NCBI GenBank assembly: GCA_030533385.1
Contig: JAUNJG010000013.1
Coordinates: 1 to 46,457 of the forward strand
DNA length: 46,457 nucleotides
Direction of reading: 5' to 3'
From: Eubacteriales bacterium
Lineage (GTDB): Bacteria > Bacillota > Clostridia > Lachnospirales > Lachnospiraceae
This document shows, one piece after another, positions 8,417 through 17,737 of the stretch; position 1 is the stretch's first letter; each line of letters starts with the position of its first letter. The notes below the pieces were generated by a model. It made no database searches. It had not been told where the DNA came from and saw only the letters and a program-made list of their open reading frames with translations. The position numbers and the translations under genes are program-made.

Positions 8417-8734
8417 ATGGCAAGTCAAATTATGAGAATCACGTTAAAAGCGTACGATCATCAATTAATCGATGCTTCTGCAAAGAGCATTATCGAAACT
8501 GTAAAGAAAACAGGATCCAAGGTGAGCGGCCCGGTACCGATGCCTACCAAAAAAGAGGTAGTTACCATCTTAAGAGCGGTTCATAAATACAAAGATTCCA
8601 GAGAACAGTTCGAGCAGAGAACACACAAAAGATTAATTGATATCATCACACCAACGCAGAAAACAGTTGATGCTTTATCAAGACTTGAAATGCCGGCAGG
8701 TGTTTACATCGATATCAAGATGAAAAACAAATAA
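8417..8734 (+). CDS. rpsJ: 30S ribosomal protein S10
   Basis: The 105-residue first gene of the S10 cluster. [42 protein letters not shown] is the diagnostic S10 N-terminal half, and the [35 protein letters not shown] tail is canonical. It is a 30S head protein and also the NusE partner of NusB in antitermination. AAAAGGAGGCGA sits about 10 bases before the ATG. A two-copy hairpin repeat separates it from rplC. Confidence 0.98.
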   Translation: MASQIMRITLKAYDHQLIDASAKSIIETVKKTGSKVSGPVPMPTKKEVVTILRAVHKYKDSREQFEQRTHKRLIDIITPTQKTVDALSRLEMPAGVYIDIKMKNK

Positions 8735-8747
8735 GAAGGTCCTATGG

Positions 8748-8838
8748 CTAGTATGATTGCCGATACGCAGTGTGCGTGGTAATCCGCTGTAGACTAGTAT
8801 GATTGCCTCTGGAGCATACAGGAGCAATCCGCTGTAGA
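8748..8838 (+). repeat. Two tandem hairpin repeats between rpsJ and rplC
   Basis: Copy 1 (8748-8793) and copy 2 (8794-8838) both begin CTAGTATGATTGCC and end AATCCGCTGTAGA. In each the ends pair (GATTGCC with GGTAATC; GATTGC with GCAATC). The interiors differ in sequence but each still forms an inner stem (ACGCA/TGCGT; TCTG/CAGG). Conserved pairing with changed sequence suggests RNA structure. Confidence 0.75.
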
Positions 8839-8856
8839 AATTAGGAGGAAGACGAA

Positions 8857-9486
8857 ATGAAAAAGGCTATTTTAGCAACAAAAATCGGTATGACTCAAAT
8901 CTTTGCAGAAGGTGGAGAGTTAATTCCGGTTACCGTATTACAGGCTGGTCCTTGTGTGGTAACACAGGTTAAAACAATGGAAAATGACGGTTACAGCGCT
9001 GTACAGGTTGGCTTCCAGGATATGAGAGAAAAATTATCCACAAAGCCAATGAAAGGTCATTTTGAAAAAGCAGGTACATCCGTAAAGAGATATGTACAGG
9101 AATTTAAGCTGGATGATGCAGAAAGCTACAGCTTAGGTCAGGAAATCACCGCTGACATCTTCGAAGTTGGTGATAAAGTTGATGCAACTGCTATTTCAAA
9201 AGGTAAAGGTTTTCAAGGTGCTATCAAGAGACACGGACAGCATACCGGTCCTAAGACACATGGTTCCAAATACCATCGTCATGCAGGTTCCAACGGTATG
9301 GCATCTGACCCATCCAAGGTTATGAAAGGCAAAAAGATGCCTGGACATATGGGCCATGTCAAAGTGACTGTTCAGAATCTTGAAGTAGTTAAAATAGATG
9401 CGGAAAACAATGTTATTTTGGTAAAAGGCTCCGTTCCGGGACCGAAGAAATCCCTTGTAACATTGAAAGAGACAGTGAAAGCGTAG
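8857..9486 (+). CDS. rplC: 50S ribosomal protein L3
   Basis: The 209-residue protein starts [33 protein letters not shown], the standard bacterial L3 opening. It contains the central extended loop with [17 protein letters not shown] and [21 protein letters not shown]. It binds 23S rRNA near the peptidyl-transferase centre as an early assembly protein. ATTAGGAGGAAG precedes the ATG. It follows the tandem hairpin repeats and lies 26 nt before rplD. Confidence 0.98.
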   Translation: MKKAILATKIGMTQIFAEGGELIPVTVLQAGPCVVTQVKTMENDGYSAVQVGFQDMREKLSTKPMKGHFEKAGTSVKRYVQEFKLDDAESYSLGQEITADIFEVGDKVDATAISKGKGFQGAIKRHGQHTGPKTHGSKYHRHAGSNGMASDPSKVMKGKKMPGHMGHVKVTVQNLEVVKIDAENNVILVKGSVPGPKKSLVTLKETVKA

Positions 9487-9512
9487 GCGCTTGAGGAAGG
9501 AGGAACTTACAA

Positions 9513-10133
9513 ATGGCATCAGTATCTATGTATAATATGGAAGGTGCTCAGGTTGGTACAATCGAGTTAAGCGATTCTATCTTTGCAGTGCCGGTAAACG
9601 AACATTTAATTCATCAGGCTGTTGTAGCACAGCTTGCAAATAAACGCCAGGGTACACAGAGCGCAAAAACCCGTGCGGAAGTACGAGGAGGCGGAAGAAA
9701 GCCGTGGAGACAGAAAGGAACAGGTCACGCAAGACAGGGTTCCATCCGTGCGCCGCAGTGGACAGGCGGTGGAGTGGTATTCGCACCGAAGCCAAGAGAC
9801 TACTCCGTAAAGATGAACAAAAAAGAAAAACAGCTCGCTATGAAATCTGTTTTGACTGAGAAAGTCAATGAAAATAAATTCATCGTGCTGGATGAGTTAA
9901 AGCTGACAGAAATCAAGACAAAACAGGTGAAAGCGGTTTTAGATAATCTGAAAGTTGAGAAGGCTCTGATTGTGACAAAGGAAAAAGACGATGTTGTGAT
10001 CAAGTCCGCAAACAACTTACCAAAAGTAAAAACGGCTGCTCTGAACAACATCAATGTATATGACATTCTCAAATACGACACAGTGGTTGTTACAAGAGAA
10101 GCAGTTGCAACGATTGAGGAGGTATACGCATAA
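9513..10133 (+). CDS. rplD: 50S ribosomal protein L4
   Basis: A 206-residue protein. The long basic loop AEVRGGGRKPWRQKGTGHARQGSIRAPQWTGGGVVFAP is the L4 signature that lines the nascent-peptide exit tunnel. In several bacteria L4 also represses its own S10 operon through the leader RNA; whether it does so here is unknown, but a structured leader exists at 8176-8416. GGAAGGAGGAAC precedes the start. The stop overlaps the rplW start (TAATG). Confidence 0.98.
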   Translation: MASVSMYNMEGAQVGTIELSDSIFAVPVNEHLIHQAVVAQLANKRQGTQSAKTRAEVRGGGRKPWRQKGTGHARQGSIRAPQWTGGGVVFAPKPRDYSVKMNKKEKQLAMKSVLTEKVNENKFIVLDELKLTEIKTKQVKAVLDNLKVEKALIVTKEKDDVVIKSANNLPKVKTAALNNINVYDILKYDTVVVTREAVATIEEVYA

Positions 10134-10432
10134 TGGCAGATTTAAAATATTATGACGTCATTTTAAAACCAGTCGTTACAGAAAAAAGTATGACTGCTAT
10201 GGCAGAAAAGAAATATACATTCTATGTAAATCCGGACGCAACCAAGACACAGGTAAAAGAAGCTGTGGAAAAAATGTTTGAAGGAACAAAGGTTGCTTCA
10301 GTCAACACCATGAACGTAAAGGGCAAAAAGAAAAGACGCGGTATGGTTTACGGAAGAACTGCCGCAAAGAAGAAAGCCATCGTTCAGCTCACAGAGGAGA
10401 GCGCAGATATTCAGGTATTTGAAGGTCTGTAA
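10133..10432 (+). CDS. rplW: 50S ribosomal protein L23
   Basis: A 99-residue protein. YYDVILKPVVTEKSMTAMAEKKYTFYVNPDATKTQVKEAVEKMF is canonical L23. It sits at the tunnel exit and is the docking site for trigger factor and SRP. Its start codon overlaps the rplD stop by one base, indicating translational coupling. A 71-nt gap with no gene separates it from rplB. Confidence 0.97.
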   Translation: MADLKYYDVILKPVVTEKSMTAMAEKKYTFYVNPDATKTQVKEAVEKMFEGTKVASVNTMNVKGKKKRRGMVYGRTAAKKKAIVQLTEESADIQVFEGL

Positions 10433-10503
10433 AAGATAACTATTGCAAACTATACGCATAAAAGCGTGATACTAAATATTCGGAGACGAAAGGAGAGACA
10501 GTA

Positions 10504-11346
10504 ATGGGAATCAAAACTTATAACCCATATACACCTTCCAGAAGACATATGACCGGTTCTGATTTTTCAGAGATTACAAAAACCACCCCTGAAAAATCCC
10601 TGACATATTCTTTAAAAAAGAATTCCGGTCGTAACAATCAGGGTAAAATCACAGTAAGACATCGCGGAGGCGGCGTCAGAAGAAAATACAGAATGATCGA
10701 CTTTAAGCGCAACAAGGACGGCATTCCGGCTAAGGTTGTTGCCATTGAGTACGATCCAAACAGAACAGCAAACATCGCTTTGATCTGCTATGCGGACGGC
10801 GTAAAATCCTACATTATCGCACCGTACAAGCTGGAAGTTGGCGCTACACTGATGAACGGACCGGAAGCAGAAATCCACGTTGGAAACTGCCTGCCGCTGG
10901 CAAACATCCCGGTTGGTACGGAAGTTCACAACATAGAGCTGTATCCGGGAAGAGGCGCACAGATGGTTCGTTCCGCCGGTAACTCTGCACAGCTTATGGC
11001 AAAGGAAGGAAAGTACGCAACTTTGAGACTTCCATCCGGCGAGATGAGAATGGTACCTTTAAACTGCCGCGCAACCATCGGCCAGGTTGGCAACATCGAC
11101 CATGACCTGATCAACATTGGTAAGGCGGGACGGAAGCGTCACATGGGTATTCGCCCAACAGTCCGCGGTTCCGTTATGAACCCGAACGACCATCCACACG
11201 GTGGTGGTGAAGGTAAGACCGGTATCGGACGTCCGGGTCCATGTACTCCATGGGGTAAACCTGCTCTGGGTCTGAAGACCAGAAAGAAAAACAAACAGTC
11301 CAATAAGATGATTGTAAGAACAAGAGACGGAAAAAACGTGAAATAA
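10504..11346 (+). CDS. rplB: 50S ribosomal protein L2
   Basis: The 280-residue product has the L2 opening [20 protein letters not shown], the RNA-binding region [23 protein letters not shown], and the C-terminal [19 protein letters not shown] with the conserved histidine needed for peptidyl-transferase activity. It joins 23S rRNA domains at the subunit interface. GAAAGGAGAGAC precedes the ATG; rpsS starts 14 nt downstream. Confidence 0.98.
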   Translation: MGIKTYNPYTPSRRHMTGSDFSEITKTTPEKSLTYSLKKNSGRNNQGKITVRHRGGGVRRKYRMIDFKRNKDGIPAKVVAIEYDPNRTANIALICYADGVKSYIIAPYKLEVGATLMNGPEAEIHVGNCLPLANIPVGTEVHNIELYPGRGAQMVRSAGNSAQLMAKEGKYATLRLPSGEMRMVPLNCRATIGQVGNIDHDLINIGKAGRKRHMGIRPTVRGSVMNPNDHPHGGGEGKTGIGRPGPCTPWGKPALGLKTRKKNKQSNKMIVRTRDGKNVK

Positions 11347-11360
11347 ATAGGAGGTAACAC

Positions 11361-11642
11361 ATGGCTCGTTCATTGAAAAAAGGACCATTTGCTGATAAAA
11401 GCTTATTAAAAAAAGTAGATGAGATGAATAAGTCCGGCGACAAGAGCGTGATTAAAACATGGTCTCGCCGCTCGACCATTTTCCCGACCTTCGTTGGTCA
11501 TACATTTGCCGTACATGACGGAAGAAGACATGTGCCTGTATATGTGACAGAAGATATGGTAGGACATAAATTAGGAGAGTTTGTTTCCACCAGAACTTAC
11601 AGAGGCCACGGCAAAGACGAGAAGAAGAGTAAAGTAAGATAG
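11361..11642 (+). CDS. rpsS: 30S ribosomal protein S19
   Basis: The 93-residue product begins [23 protein letters not shown] and contains [42 protein letters not shown], diagnostic of S19, a 30S head protein contacting S13 and the A-site finger. ATAGGAGGTAAC precedes the start. rplV follows after 26 nt. Confidence 0.98.
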   Translation: MARSLKKGPFADKSLLKKVDEMNKSGDKSVIKTWSRRSTIFPTFVGHTFAVHDGRRHVPVYVTEDMVGHKLGEFVSTRTYRGHGKDEKKSKVR

Positions 11643-11668
11643 TGATAGACTGAAAGGAGGGTTCATCC

Positions 11669-12055
11669 ATGGCAAAAGGACATAGATCCCAAATAAAAAG
11701 ACAGAGAAATGCGAATAAAGATACCAGACCATCTGCAAAGCTTTCTTACGCAAGATGTTCTGTGACAAAAGCTTGTTTCGTTCTGGATGCCATCAGGGGC
11801 AAGGACGTGGAGACAGCTTTGGGTATTTTAGAATATAATCCAAGATATGCATCTGAAATCATTTGCAAATTATTGAAATCCGCCATCGCAAATGCGGAGA
11901 ACAATAATGGAATGAGCAAAGAGAACCTTTACATTGCAGAGTGTTATGCAAATAAAGGACCGACAATGAAAAGAATCAGAGCCAGAGCACAGGGAAGAGC
12001 TTACAGAATCGAGAAAAGACAGAGCCACATCACTATTGTTCTGGATGAAAGATAA
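11669..12055 (+). CDS. rplV: 50S ribosomal protein L22
   Basis: A 128-residue protein. [41 protein letters not shown] and the beta-hairpin region [29 protein letters not shown] identify L22, whose extended loop lines the exit tunnel. The N-terminal 15 residues ([15 protein letters not shown]) are more basic than in many orthologues, which is common in clostridia. GAAAGGAGGGTT precedes the ATG. Confidence 0.97.
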   Translation: MAKGHRSQIKRQRNANKDTRPSAKLSYARCSVTKACFVLDAIRGKDVETALGILEYNPRYASEIICKLLKSAIANAENNNGMSKENLYIAECYANKGPTMKRIRARAQGRAYRIEKRQSHITIVLDER

Positions 12056-12066
12056 GGAGGTTTACA

Positions 12067-12729
12067 ATGGGACAGAAAGTTAATCCTCATGGTTTAAGAG
12101 TCGGAATCATCAAGGATTGGGATTCAAGATGGTATGCAGACAAGGATTTTGCAGACAATCTTGTAGAAGATGATAAAATCAGAAAATATATCAAGAAAAG
12201 ATTATACAGCGCAGGAATTTCCAGAACAGAGATTGAGAGAGCTTCCGGCCGCTTAAAACTTATCATTCACACTGCGAAGCCGGGTGTCGTTATCGGACGT
12301 GGCGGCTCCGCAATCGAGGAATTAAAGAAAGAGCTTCAGAAACTGACAGACAAGAAGCTCATGATTGAAATCAAAGAAGTAAAAAGATACGATGTAGATA
12401 AAGATGCTCAGCTGGTGGCAGAGAACATCGCACAGCAGTTGGAAAACCGTATTTCCTTCCGTCGTGCCATGAAATCCTGCATGCAGAGAACCATGAGAAA
12501 TGGCGCTTTGGGTATCAAGACTTCCTGTTCAGGACGTCTGGGTGGAGCAGATATGGCTCGTACAGAGTTTTACAGCGAGGGAACCATTCCTCTGCAGACA
12601 TTGAGAGCAGATATTGATTATGGTTTTGCAGAAGCCGACACCACATACGGAAAAGTTGGTGTGAAGGTTTGGGTTTACCATGGTGAAGTACTTCCTACAA
12701 AGGAAACTAAGGAAGGGAGCGATAAATAA
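12067..12729 (+). CDS. rpsC: 30S ribosomal protein S3
   Basis: The 220-residue product starts [23 protein letters not shown] type-II KH domain holds the GxxG motif in [15 protein letters not shown] (about residues 72-86), and the C-terminal domain includes [34 protein letters not shown]3 lies at the mRNA entry channel and takes part in mRNA unwinding. The stop overlaps the rplP start (TAATG). Confidence 0.98.
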   Translation: MGQKVNPHGLRVGIIKDWDSRWYADKDFADNLVEDDKIRKYIKKRLYSAGISRTEIERASGRLKLIIHTAKPGVVIGRGGSAIEELKKELQKLTDKKLMIEIKEVKRYDVDKDAQLVAENIAQQLENRISFRRAMKSCMQRTMRNGALGIKTSCSGRLGGADMARTEFYSEGTIPLQTLRADIDYGFAEADTTYGKVGVKVWVYHGEVLPTKETKEGSDK

Positions 12730-13169
12730 TGTTAATGCCTAAAAGAGTGAAACGCCGTAAACAGTTCCGTGGCTCCATGGCTGGAAAGGCGACAAGAGGA
12801 AATAAAATTACTTACGGAGAATATGGAATCGTTGCCCAGGATCCGGCATGGATTAAATCCAACCAGATTGAGGCAGCCCGTATCGCAATGACCCGTTATA
12901 TGAAGCGTGGCGGTAAAGTTTGGATCAAGATTTTCCCGGACAAGCCGGTTACAGCAAAACCTGCGGAAACTCGTATGGGTTCCGGAAAAGGTTCTCTGGA
13001 GTATTGGGTAGCAGTCGTAAAACCGGGACGCGTAATGTTTGAAGTTGCGGGAGTACCTGAAGAAACAGCGAGAGAAGCTTTGCGTCTTGCAATGCACAAG
13101 TTGCCAGTAAAATGTAAAATCGTTTCTCGTGCAGAGTTAGAAGGCGGTGATAACAGTGAAAAGAACTAA
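12729..13169 (+). CDS. rplP: 50S ribosomal protein L16
   Basis: A 146-residue protein. [36 protein letters not shown] and [10 protein letters not shown]-type C-terminal blocks ([37 protein letters not shown]) identify L16, which contacts the A-site tRNA elbow. I kept the ATG at 12729, overlapping the rpsC stop; ATG 12735 (MPKRVK) is possible. The 3' end overlaps rpmC by 14 nt. Confidence 0.97.
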   Translation: MLMPKRVKRRKQFRGSMAGKATRGNKITYGEYGIVAQDPAWIKSNQIEAARIAMTRYMKRGGKVWIKIFPDKPVTAKPAETRMGSGKGSLEYWVAVVKPGRVMFEVAGVPEETAREALRLAMHKLPVKCKIVSRAELEGGDNSEKN

Positions 13170-13362
13170 GTATGTAGAAGATTTAAGAACAAAATCCATC
13201 GCAGAACTTAATGATGAATTAGTAGCTGCTAAAAAGGAATTATTCAATTTAAGATTCCAGAACGCAACAAACCAGTTAGATAACACCAGCAGAATCAAAG
13301 AAGTCAGAAGAAACATTGCCAGAATTCAGGGAATTATTGTAGAACGCAAGGATGCTGAGTAA
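13156..13362 (+). CDS. rpmC: 50S ribosomal protein L29
   Basis: A 68-residue protein beginning [58 protein letters not shown], a two-helix L29 near the tunnel exit. The start is a GTG at 13156 with GAAGGCGG nine bases upstream; an in-frame GTG at 13147 is too close to that site. The gene overlaps the end of rplP by 14 nt. Confidence 0.95.
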   Translation: MKRTKYVEDLRTKSIAELNDELVAAKKELFNLRFQNATNQLDNTSRIKEVRRNIARIQGIIVERKDAE

Positions 13363-13381
13363 TCGGAAAGGAGGAATTGTT

Positions 13382-13636
13382 GTGGAAAGAAACCTGAGAA
13401 AGACTCGTGTAGGTCTCGTGACAAGCGACAAAATGGATAAGACAATCGTTGTCAGCGTTACTGATAACGTAAAACATCCTTTGTACGGTAAAATCGTAAA
13501 AAGAACGTATAAATTAAAAGCACATGATGAGGAGAATCAGTGCAAGATCGGTGATAGAGTAAAAGTTATGGAGACAAGACCGTTATCCAAAGACAAGAGA
13601 TGGAGACTGGTTGAGATTGTTGAAAAAGCTAAATAG
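13382..13636 (+). CDS. rpsQ: 30S ribosomal protein S17
   Basis: An 84-residue protein. [79 protein letters not shown] is a full-length S17, an OB-fold primary 16S rRNA binder. The start is GTG 13382, eight bases after GGAAAGGAGGAA. The frame stays open upstream into rpmC, but that extension has no family match. Confidence 0.96.
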   Translation: MERNLRKTRVGLVTSDKMDKTIVVSVTDNVKHPLYGKIVKRTYKLKAHDEENQCKIGDRVKVMETRPLSKDKRWRLVEIVEKAK

Positions 13637-13659
13637 TTAGCACGGAAGGAGATAAGAGC

Positions 13660-14028
13660 ATGATCCAACAAGAATCAAGACTTAGAGTTGCTGACAATAC
13701 GGGAGCAAAAGAACTTCTTTGCATCCGTGTGCTGGGCGGCTCAACAAGAAGATATGCTAATATCGGTGATATTATCGTTGCTACGGTTAAAGATGCAACA
13801 CCAGGCGGTGTTGTGAAGAAGGGCGACGTTGTGAAAGCCGTTGTTGTTCGTACAAAAAAAGGCGCTCGCCGTAAAGACGGTTCCTATATTAAATTTGACG
13901 AAAATGCTGCTGTAATCATTAAAGATGATATGAACCCAAGAGGAACCCGTATTTTTGGACCGGTTGCCAGAGAACTTCGTGAAAAGAAATTCATGAAAAT
14001 CGTTTCCTTAGCACCGGAAGTATTATAA
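13660..14028 (+). CDS. rplN: 50S ribosomal protein L14
   Basis: The 122-residue product begins [28 protein letters not shown], and carries [52 protein letters not shown] and [15 protein letters not shown], all diagnostic of L14, which forms bridge B8 and is the docking site for RsfS. GGAAGGAGATAA precedes the start. Confidence 0.98.
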   Translation: MIQQESRLRVADNTGAKELLCIRVLGGSTRRYANIGDIIVATVKDATPGGVVKKGDVVKAVVVRTKKGARRKDGSYIKFDENAAVIIKDDMNPRGTRIFGPVARELREKKFMKIVSLAPEVL

Positions 14029-14040
14029 GGAGGTATTTTC

Positions 14041-14349
14041 GTGGCTCAGAAGATTAAAAAAGACGATATGGTAAGAGTGATTGCCGGTAAAGATGTCGAT
14101 AAAGAAGGAAAGGTAATCGCCGTTGACGCAAAAAAACACAGAGTAATCGTGGAAGGCGTTAATATGCTTACAAAACATACAAAACCTAGTATGCAGAATC
14201 AGGCTGGCGGAATCGTTCATCAGGAAGGACCGATTGACGTGTCCAACGTAATGCTTCTTCACAAAGGTCAGCCAACCAGAGTTGGTTTCAAATTTGTTGA
14301 CGGCAAAAAAGTACGTTTCGCGAAATCCACTGGTGAGGTTATTGACTAA
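14041..14349 (+). CDS. rplX: 50S ribosomal protein L24
   Basis: A 102-residue protein starting at a GTG with AAGGAGGTAT upstream. It has an N-terminal KOW motif (KKDDMVRVIAGKDVDKEGKVIAVDAKKHRVIVEGVNMLTKHTKP) and ends in the usual VGFKFVDGKKVRFAKSTGEVID. L24 initiates 50S assembly. rplX follows rplN after only 12 nt. Confidence 0.97.
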   Translation: MAQKIKKDDMVRVIAGKDVDKEGKVIAVDAKKHRVIVEGVNMLTKHTKPSMQNQAGGIVHQEGPIDVSNVMLLHKGQPTRVGFKFVDGKKVRFAKSTGEVID

Positions 14350-14372
14350 TTTAAGAGAGGAGGCTGACAAAG

Positions 14373-14912
14373 TTGAGTAGACTCAAAGAAATGTATGACA
14401 GCGAAGTAAAAGCTGGCATGATGAAAAAATTTGGCTATAAAAATGAAATGCAGATTCCAAAGCTCGTAAAGATTGTTGTCAATATGGGTGTTGGTGACGC
14501 AAAAGAAAACCATAAATTATTGGATGCAGCTGTAAAAGATATGCAGACGATCACAGGTCAGAAGGCAGTCATCTGTAAAGCGAAAAAATCAGTTGCGAAC
14601 TTTAAATTAAGAGAAGGAATGCCTATCGGTTGTAAGGTTACATTAAGAGGCGAAAAGATGTATGAATTTGCTGATCGTCTTATCAACCTTGCTTTACCTC
14701 GGGTACGTGACTTCAGAGGTGTAAATCCTAACGCATTTGACGGAAGAGGTAATTACGCACTTGGTATCAAGGAACAGCTTATCTTCCCTGAGATTGAGTA
14801 CGATCAGGTAGAAAAGGTCAGAGGTATGGACGTAATTTTCGTTACGACAGCACAGACCGATGAGGAAGCACGCGAGTTACTTACGTTATTCGGAATGCCA
14901 TACGCAAAATAG
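14373..14912 (+). CDS. rplE: 50S ribosomal protein L5
   Basis: The 179-residue product uses a TTG start ([42 protein letters not shown]), with GAGAGGAGGCTG upstream. The [42 protein letters not shown] block confirms L5, the central-protuberance protein that binds 5S rRNA and contacts P-site tRNA. It is translated 15 nt ahead of rpsN. Confidence 0.97.
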   Translation: MSRLKEMYDSEVKAGMMKKFGYKNEMQIPKLVKIVVNMGVGDAKENHKLLDAAVKDMQTITGQKAVICKAKKSVANFKLREGMPIGCKVTLRGEKMYEFADRLINLALPRVRDFRGVNPNAFDGRGNYALGIKEQLIFPEIEYDQVEKVRGMDVIFVTTAQTDEEARELLTLFGMPYAK

Positions 14913-14927
14913 TTAGGAGGATTTCTA

Positions 14928-15113
14928 ATGGCTAAAAAAGCAATGAAAATCAAACAGCAGCGCAAACAGAAATTTTCTACAAGAGAATATTCTCGCTGTA
15001 AAATTTGTGGCCGTCCACATGCTTATCTTAGAAAATACGGAATTTGCAGAATTTGCTTCCGTGAATTAGCATACAAAGGTCAGATCCCTGGAGTGAAAAA
15101 AGCAAGCTGGTAA
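14928..15113 (+). CDS. rpsN: 30S ribosomal protein S14, zinc-binding type Z
   Basis: The 61-residue form of S14 keeps four cysteines at 24, 27, 40 and 43 (CKICGRPH ... CRICFREL). This is the zinc-containing type usual in clostridia, not the longer zinc-free paralogue. It ends in [25 protein letters not shown] precedes the ATG. Confidence 0.98.
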   Translation: MAKKAMKIKQQRKQKFSTREYSRCKICGRPHAYLRKYGICRICFRELAYKGQIPGVKKASW

Positions 15114-15140
15114 AATGAATCAGGAAGGAGGCAATTTAAT

Positions 15141-15542
15141 ATGACAATGAGCGATCCGATTGCAGATATGCTTACAAGAATCCGTAACGCAAACACTGCA
15201 AAGCACGATACCGTAGATGTTCCTGCATCTAAAATGAAACTTTCCATCGCAGAGATTCTTCTGAAAGAAGGATACATTAAAAGCTTCGATTTAATCGAAG
15301 ATGGTATGTTTAAGACAATCCGTATCACATTAAAATACGGTGCAGATAAAAACGAAAAAATTATTTCCGGTCTGAAGAAAATTTCCAAACCGGGTCTCAG
15401 AGTTTACGCTAACGCTGAAAATCTTCCGAGAGTGTTCAATGGACTGGGCGTAGCTATCATTTCCACCAACAAGGGCGTTGTGACGGACAAGGAAGCTCGC
15501 GCCATGAACGTGGGTGGCGAAGTACTCGCATTTGTTTGGTAG
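15141..15542 (+). CDS. rpsH: 30S ribosomal protein S8
   Basis: The 133-residue product starts [49 protein letters not shown] and ends with [26 protein letters not shown], standard S8. It binds the 16S central domain; in E. coli S8 is the translational repressor of the spc operon. A 9-bp hairpin follows before rplF. Confidence 0.98.
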   Translation: MTMSDPIADMLTRIRNANTAKHDTVDVPASKMKLSIAEILLKEGYIKSFDLIEDGMFKTIRITLKYGADKNEKIISGLKKISKPGLRVYANAENLPRVFNGLGVAIISTNKGVVTDKEARAMNVGGEVLAFVW

Positions 15543-15580
15543 AATCACTGAATATTATATAGATACAACTGCTGAAAACA

Positions 15581-15602
15581 GAAAAGACCCGCTGGTCTTT
15601 TC
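15581..15602 (+). other. Perfect 9-bp hairpin between rpsH and rplF
   Basis: GAAAAGACC (15581-15589), loop CGCT, GGTCTTTTC (15594-15602), in an 82-nt gap in an otherwise tightly packed cluster. There is no T run beyond the stem, so it is more likely a processing or translation-control element than a full terminator. Confidence 0.6.
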
Positions 15603-15624
15603 CGACAATTTAAGGAGGTGCGCT

Positions 15625-16167
15625 ATGTCACGAATTGGTAGATTACCTGTAGAGATTCCTGCTGGCGTTGAAGTGACGATTGCAGAGAATAATGTAGTGA
15701 CTGTAAAAGGTCCTAAGGGAACACTCACCGAGAGTCTTCCTGTGGAGATGGACATTAAAAAAGAAGAAAACCGGGTGATTGTCACAAGACCGAACGACTT
15801 AAAGAAAATGAAATCTTTGCACGGTCTGACAAGAACCCTGATTGCAAATATGGTAACAGGTGTTACAAAAGGATATGAAAAAGTTCTGGAAATCAACGGT
15901 GTTGGTTACAGAGCGCAGAAACAGGGCAAAAAACTGATTCTCTCCCTTGGTTATTCTCATCCTGTAGAGATGGAAGACCCAGAAGGTCTGGAGTCCGTTC
16001 TGGAAGGACAGAACAAGATTACCATCAAAGGTATTGACAAGCAGAAGGTTGGTCAGTACGCAGCCGAAATTAGAGAAAAGAGAAAACCGGAGCCATATAA
16101 GGGCAAAGGTATCAAGTACGCTGATGAGGTTATCAGACGTAAGGTTGGTAAGACAGGTAAGAAATAA
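15625..16167 (+). CDS. rplF: 50S ribosomal protein L6
   Basis: A 180-residue protein. The ATG at 15625 has TTAAGGAGGTG seven bases upstream and yields [36 protein letters not shown]; the frame is open much further upstream but without homology. The ends [29 protein letters not shown] are diagnostic. L6 lies near the GTPase-associated centre. Confidence 0.98.
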   Translation: MSRIGRLPVEIPAGVEVTIAENNVVTVKGPKGTLTESLPVEMDIKKEENRVIVTRPNDLKKMKSLHGLTRTLIANMVTGVTKGYEKVLEINGVGYRAQKQGKKLILSLGYSHPVEMEDPEGLESVLEGQNKITIKGIDKQKVGQYAAEIREKRKPEPYKGKGIKYADEVIRRKVGKTGKK

Positions 16168-16183
16168 TTAGGAGGACGTAAGA

Positions 16184-16552
16184 ATGATTAGAAAAAAATC
16201 AAGAAGTGAAGTTCGTGTTAAAAAACATAGAAGACTTCGTAACCGTATTAGCGGAACCGCTTCTACTCCACGTTTGGCCGTATTTAGAAGCAACAATCAT
16301 ATGTACGCTCAGATTATTGACGACGTCGCTCAGCACACTCTCGTTTCTGCTTCTACCGTACAGAGCGAAGTAAAAGCAGACTTGGAAAAAACAAACGATG
16401 TTGCGGCAGCAGCACATCTGGGAACAGTGATTGCAAAACGGGCTTTGGAAAAAGGTATCACTACCGTCGTATTTGACAGAGGTGGATACATTTACCAGGG
16501 TAAAGTTCAGGCACTCGCAGATGCAGCCCGCGAAGCTGGACTGAAATTCTAA
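16184..16552 (+). CDS. rplR: 50S ribosomal protein L18
   Basis: A 122-residue protein. Basic N-terminus [46 protein letters not shown] and C-terminal [28 protein letters not shown] identify L18, which delivers 5S rRNA to the central protuberance. ATTAGGAGGACG precedes the start. Confidence 0.97.
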   Translation: MIRKKSRSEVRVKKHRRLRNRISGTASTPRLAVFRSNNHMYAQIIDDVAQHTLVSASTVQSEVKADLEKTNDVAAAAHLGTVIAKRALEKGITTVVFDRGGYIYQGKVQALADAAREAGLKF

Positions 16553-16567
16553 CAAGGAGGATATAAC

Positions 16568-17071
16568 ATGAAGCGTGAATTAATTGATGCAAGTCAATTA
16601 GAATTGCAGGAAACTGTAGTAGCAATCAAACGTGTTACTAAGGTAGTAAAGGGTGGACGTAATATGCGCTTTGCTGCATTAGTAGTAGTTGGTGATAGAA
16701 ACGGTCATGTTGGAGCTGGTTTGGGCAAAGCCATCGAAATTCCTGAAGCAATCCGCAAAGGAAAAGAGGATGCCATGAAAAAACTGGTGAAGGTACCGGT
16801 AAACGAAGCCGGTTCTATTCCACATGATTTCATCGGAAAATTCGGCAGCGCATCCGTACTGCTGAAGAACTCTCCGGAAGGTACCGGTATCATCGCCGGC
16901 GGCCCTTCCCGTGCCGTTTTGGAGCTGGCAGGATACAAAAACATCCGTTCCAAAGCATTAGGCTCCAACAACAAACAGAACGTGGTTATGGCAACCATCG
17001 AAGGTCTGAAAAACATTAAGACTCCGGAAGAGGTTGCAAGACTTCGTGGAAAATCCGTTGACGAACTCTAA
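16568..17071 (+). CDS. rpsE: 30S ribosomal protein S5
   Basis: A 167-residue protein. The double-stranded-RNA-binding N-terminal part ([43 protein letters not shown]) and [43 protein letters not shown] identify S5, involved in decoding accuracy and mRNA entry. CAAGGAGGATAT precedes the ATG. Confidence 0.98.
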   Translation: MKRELIDASQLELQETVVAIKRVTKVVKGGRNMRFAALVVVGDRNGHVGAGLGKAIEIPEAIRKGKEDAMKKLVKVPVNEAGSIPHDFIGKFGSASVLLKNSPEGTGIIAGGPSRAVLELAGYKNIRSKALGSNNKQNVVMATIEGLKNIKTPEEVARLRGKSVDEL

Positions 17072-17086
17072 AAGGAGGGATGAAAG

Positions 17087-17269
17087 ATGGCAGATAAATT
17101 AAAAATCACATTAGTTAAGTCTCCTATCGGTGCGATCCCAAAACATAAAGCAACGGTGAAAGCGTTAGGACTTAACAAAGTAAACAAGACAGTTGAAATG
17201 CCTGATAACGATGCGATTCGTGGCATGATTTGGCATGTAAAGCATCTGGTAAAAGTAGAAGAAATTTAA
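17087..17269 (+). CDS. rpmD: 50S ribosomal protein L30
   Basis: A 60-residue protein: [56 protein letters not shown] matches the bacterial L30 in full. It is preceded by AAAAGGAGGGAT and placed between rpsE and rplO as usual. Confidence 0.96.
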   Translation: MADKLKITLVKSPIGAIPKHKATVKALGLNKVNKTVEMPDNDAIRGMIWHVKHLVKVEEI

Positions 17270-17293
17270 TTGCAGATAAGGAGGTACCCGTAA

Positions 17294-17737
17294 ATGAATT
17301 TATCCAATTTACATCCTGCTGCAGGTTCTAAACACAGCGATGCTTTCCGCGTTGGCCGTGGTCACGGTTCAGGAAACGGAAAGACTGCAGGCAGAGGACA
17401 AAAAGGCCAGAAGGCTCGTTCCGGCGGAAAAGTTCGCGTAGGTTTTGAAGGCGGACAGATGCCTTTATACAGACGAATCCCTAAGAGAGGATTCACATGC
17501 ATCAATACCAAGCACATCATCGGAATCAATGTTTCCGAGCTGGAAAGATTTGATGCAGACAGTGTTGTTACTGTTGAGACGTTGAGAGAGGCCGGATTGG
17601 TGAAAAACTCTTTTGATGGTGTAAAAATTCTTGGAAATGGAGATTTGAGCAAAAAGCTTACAGTTCAGGTGAACGCTTTCTCAAAAGGCGCTGTTGCCAA
17701 AATTGAAGCTGCTGGCGGAAAAGCCGAGGTGATTTAA
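17294..17737 (+). CDS. rplO: 50S ribosomal protein L15
   Basis: The 147-residue product starts MNLSNLHPAAGSKHSDAFRVGRGHGSGNGKTAGRGQKGQKARSGG, the unstructured Gly/basic arm of L15, followed by GFEGGQMPLYRRIPKRGF. L15 is a late assembly protein of the 50S. The stop overlaps the secY start (TAATG). Confidence 0.97.
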   Translation: MNLSNLHPAAGSKHSDAFRVGRGHGSGNGKTAGRGQKGQKARSGGKVRVGFEGGQMPLYRRIPKRGFTCINTKHIIGINVSELERFDADSVVTVETLREAGLVKNSFDGVKILGNGDLSKKLTVQVNAFSKGAVAKIEAAGGKAEVI

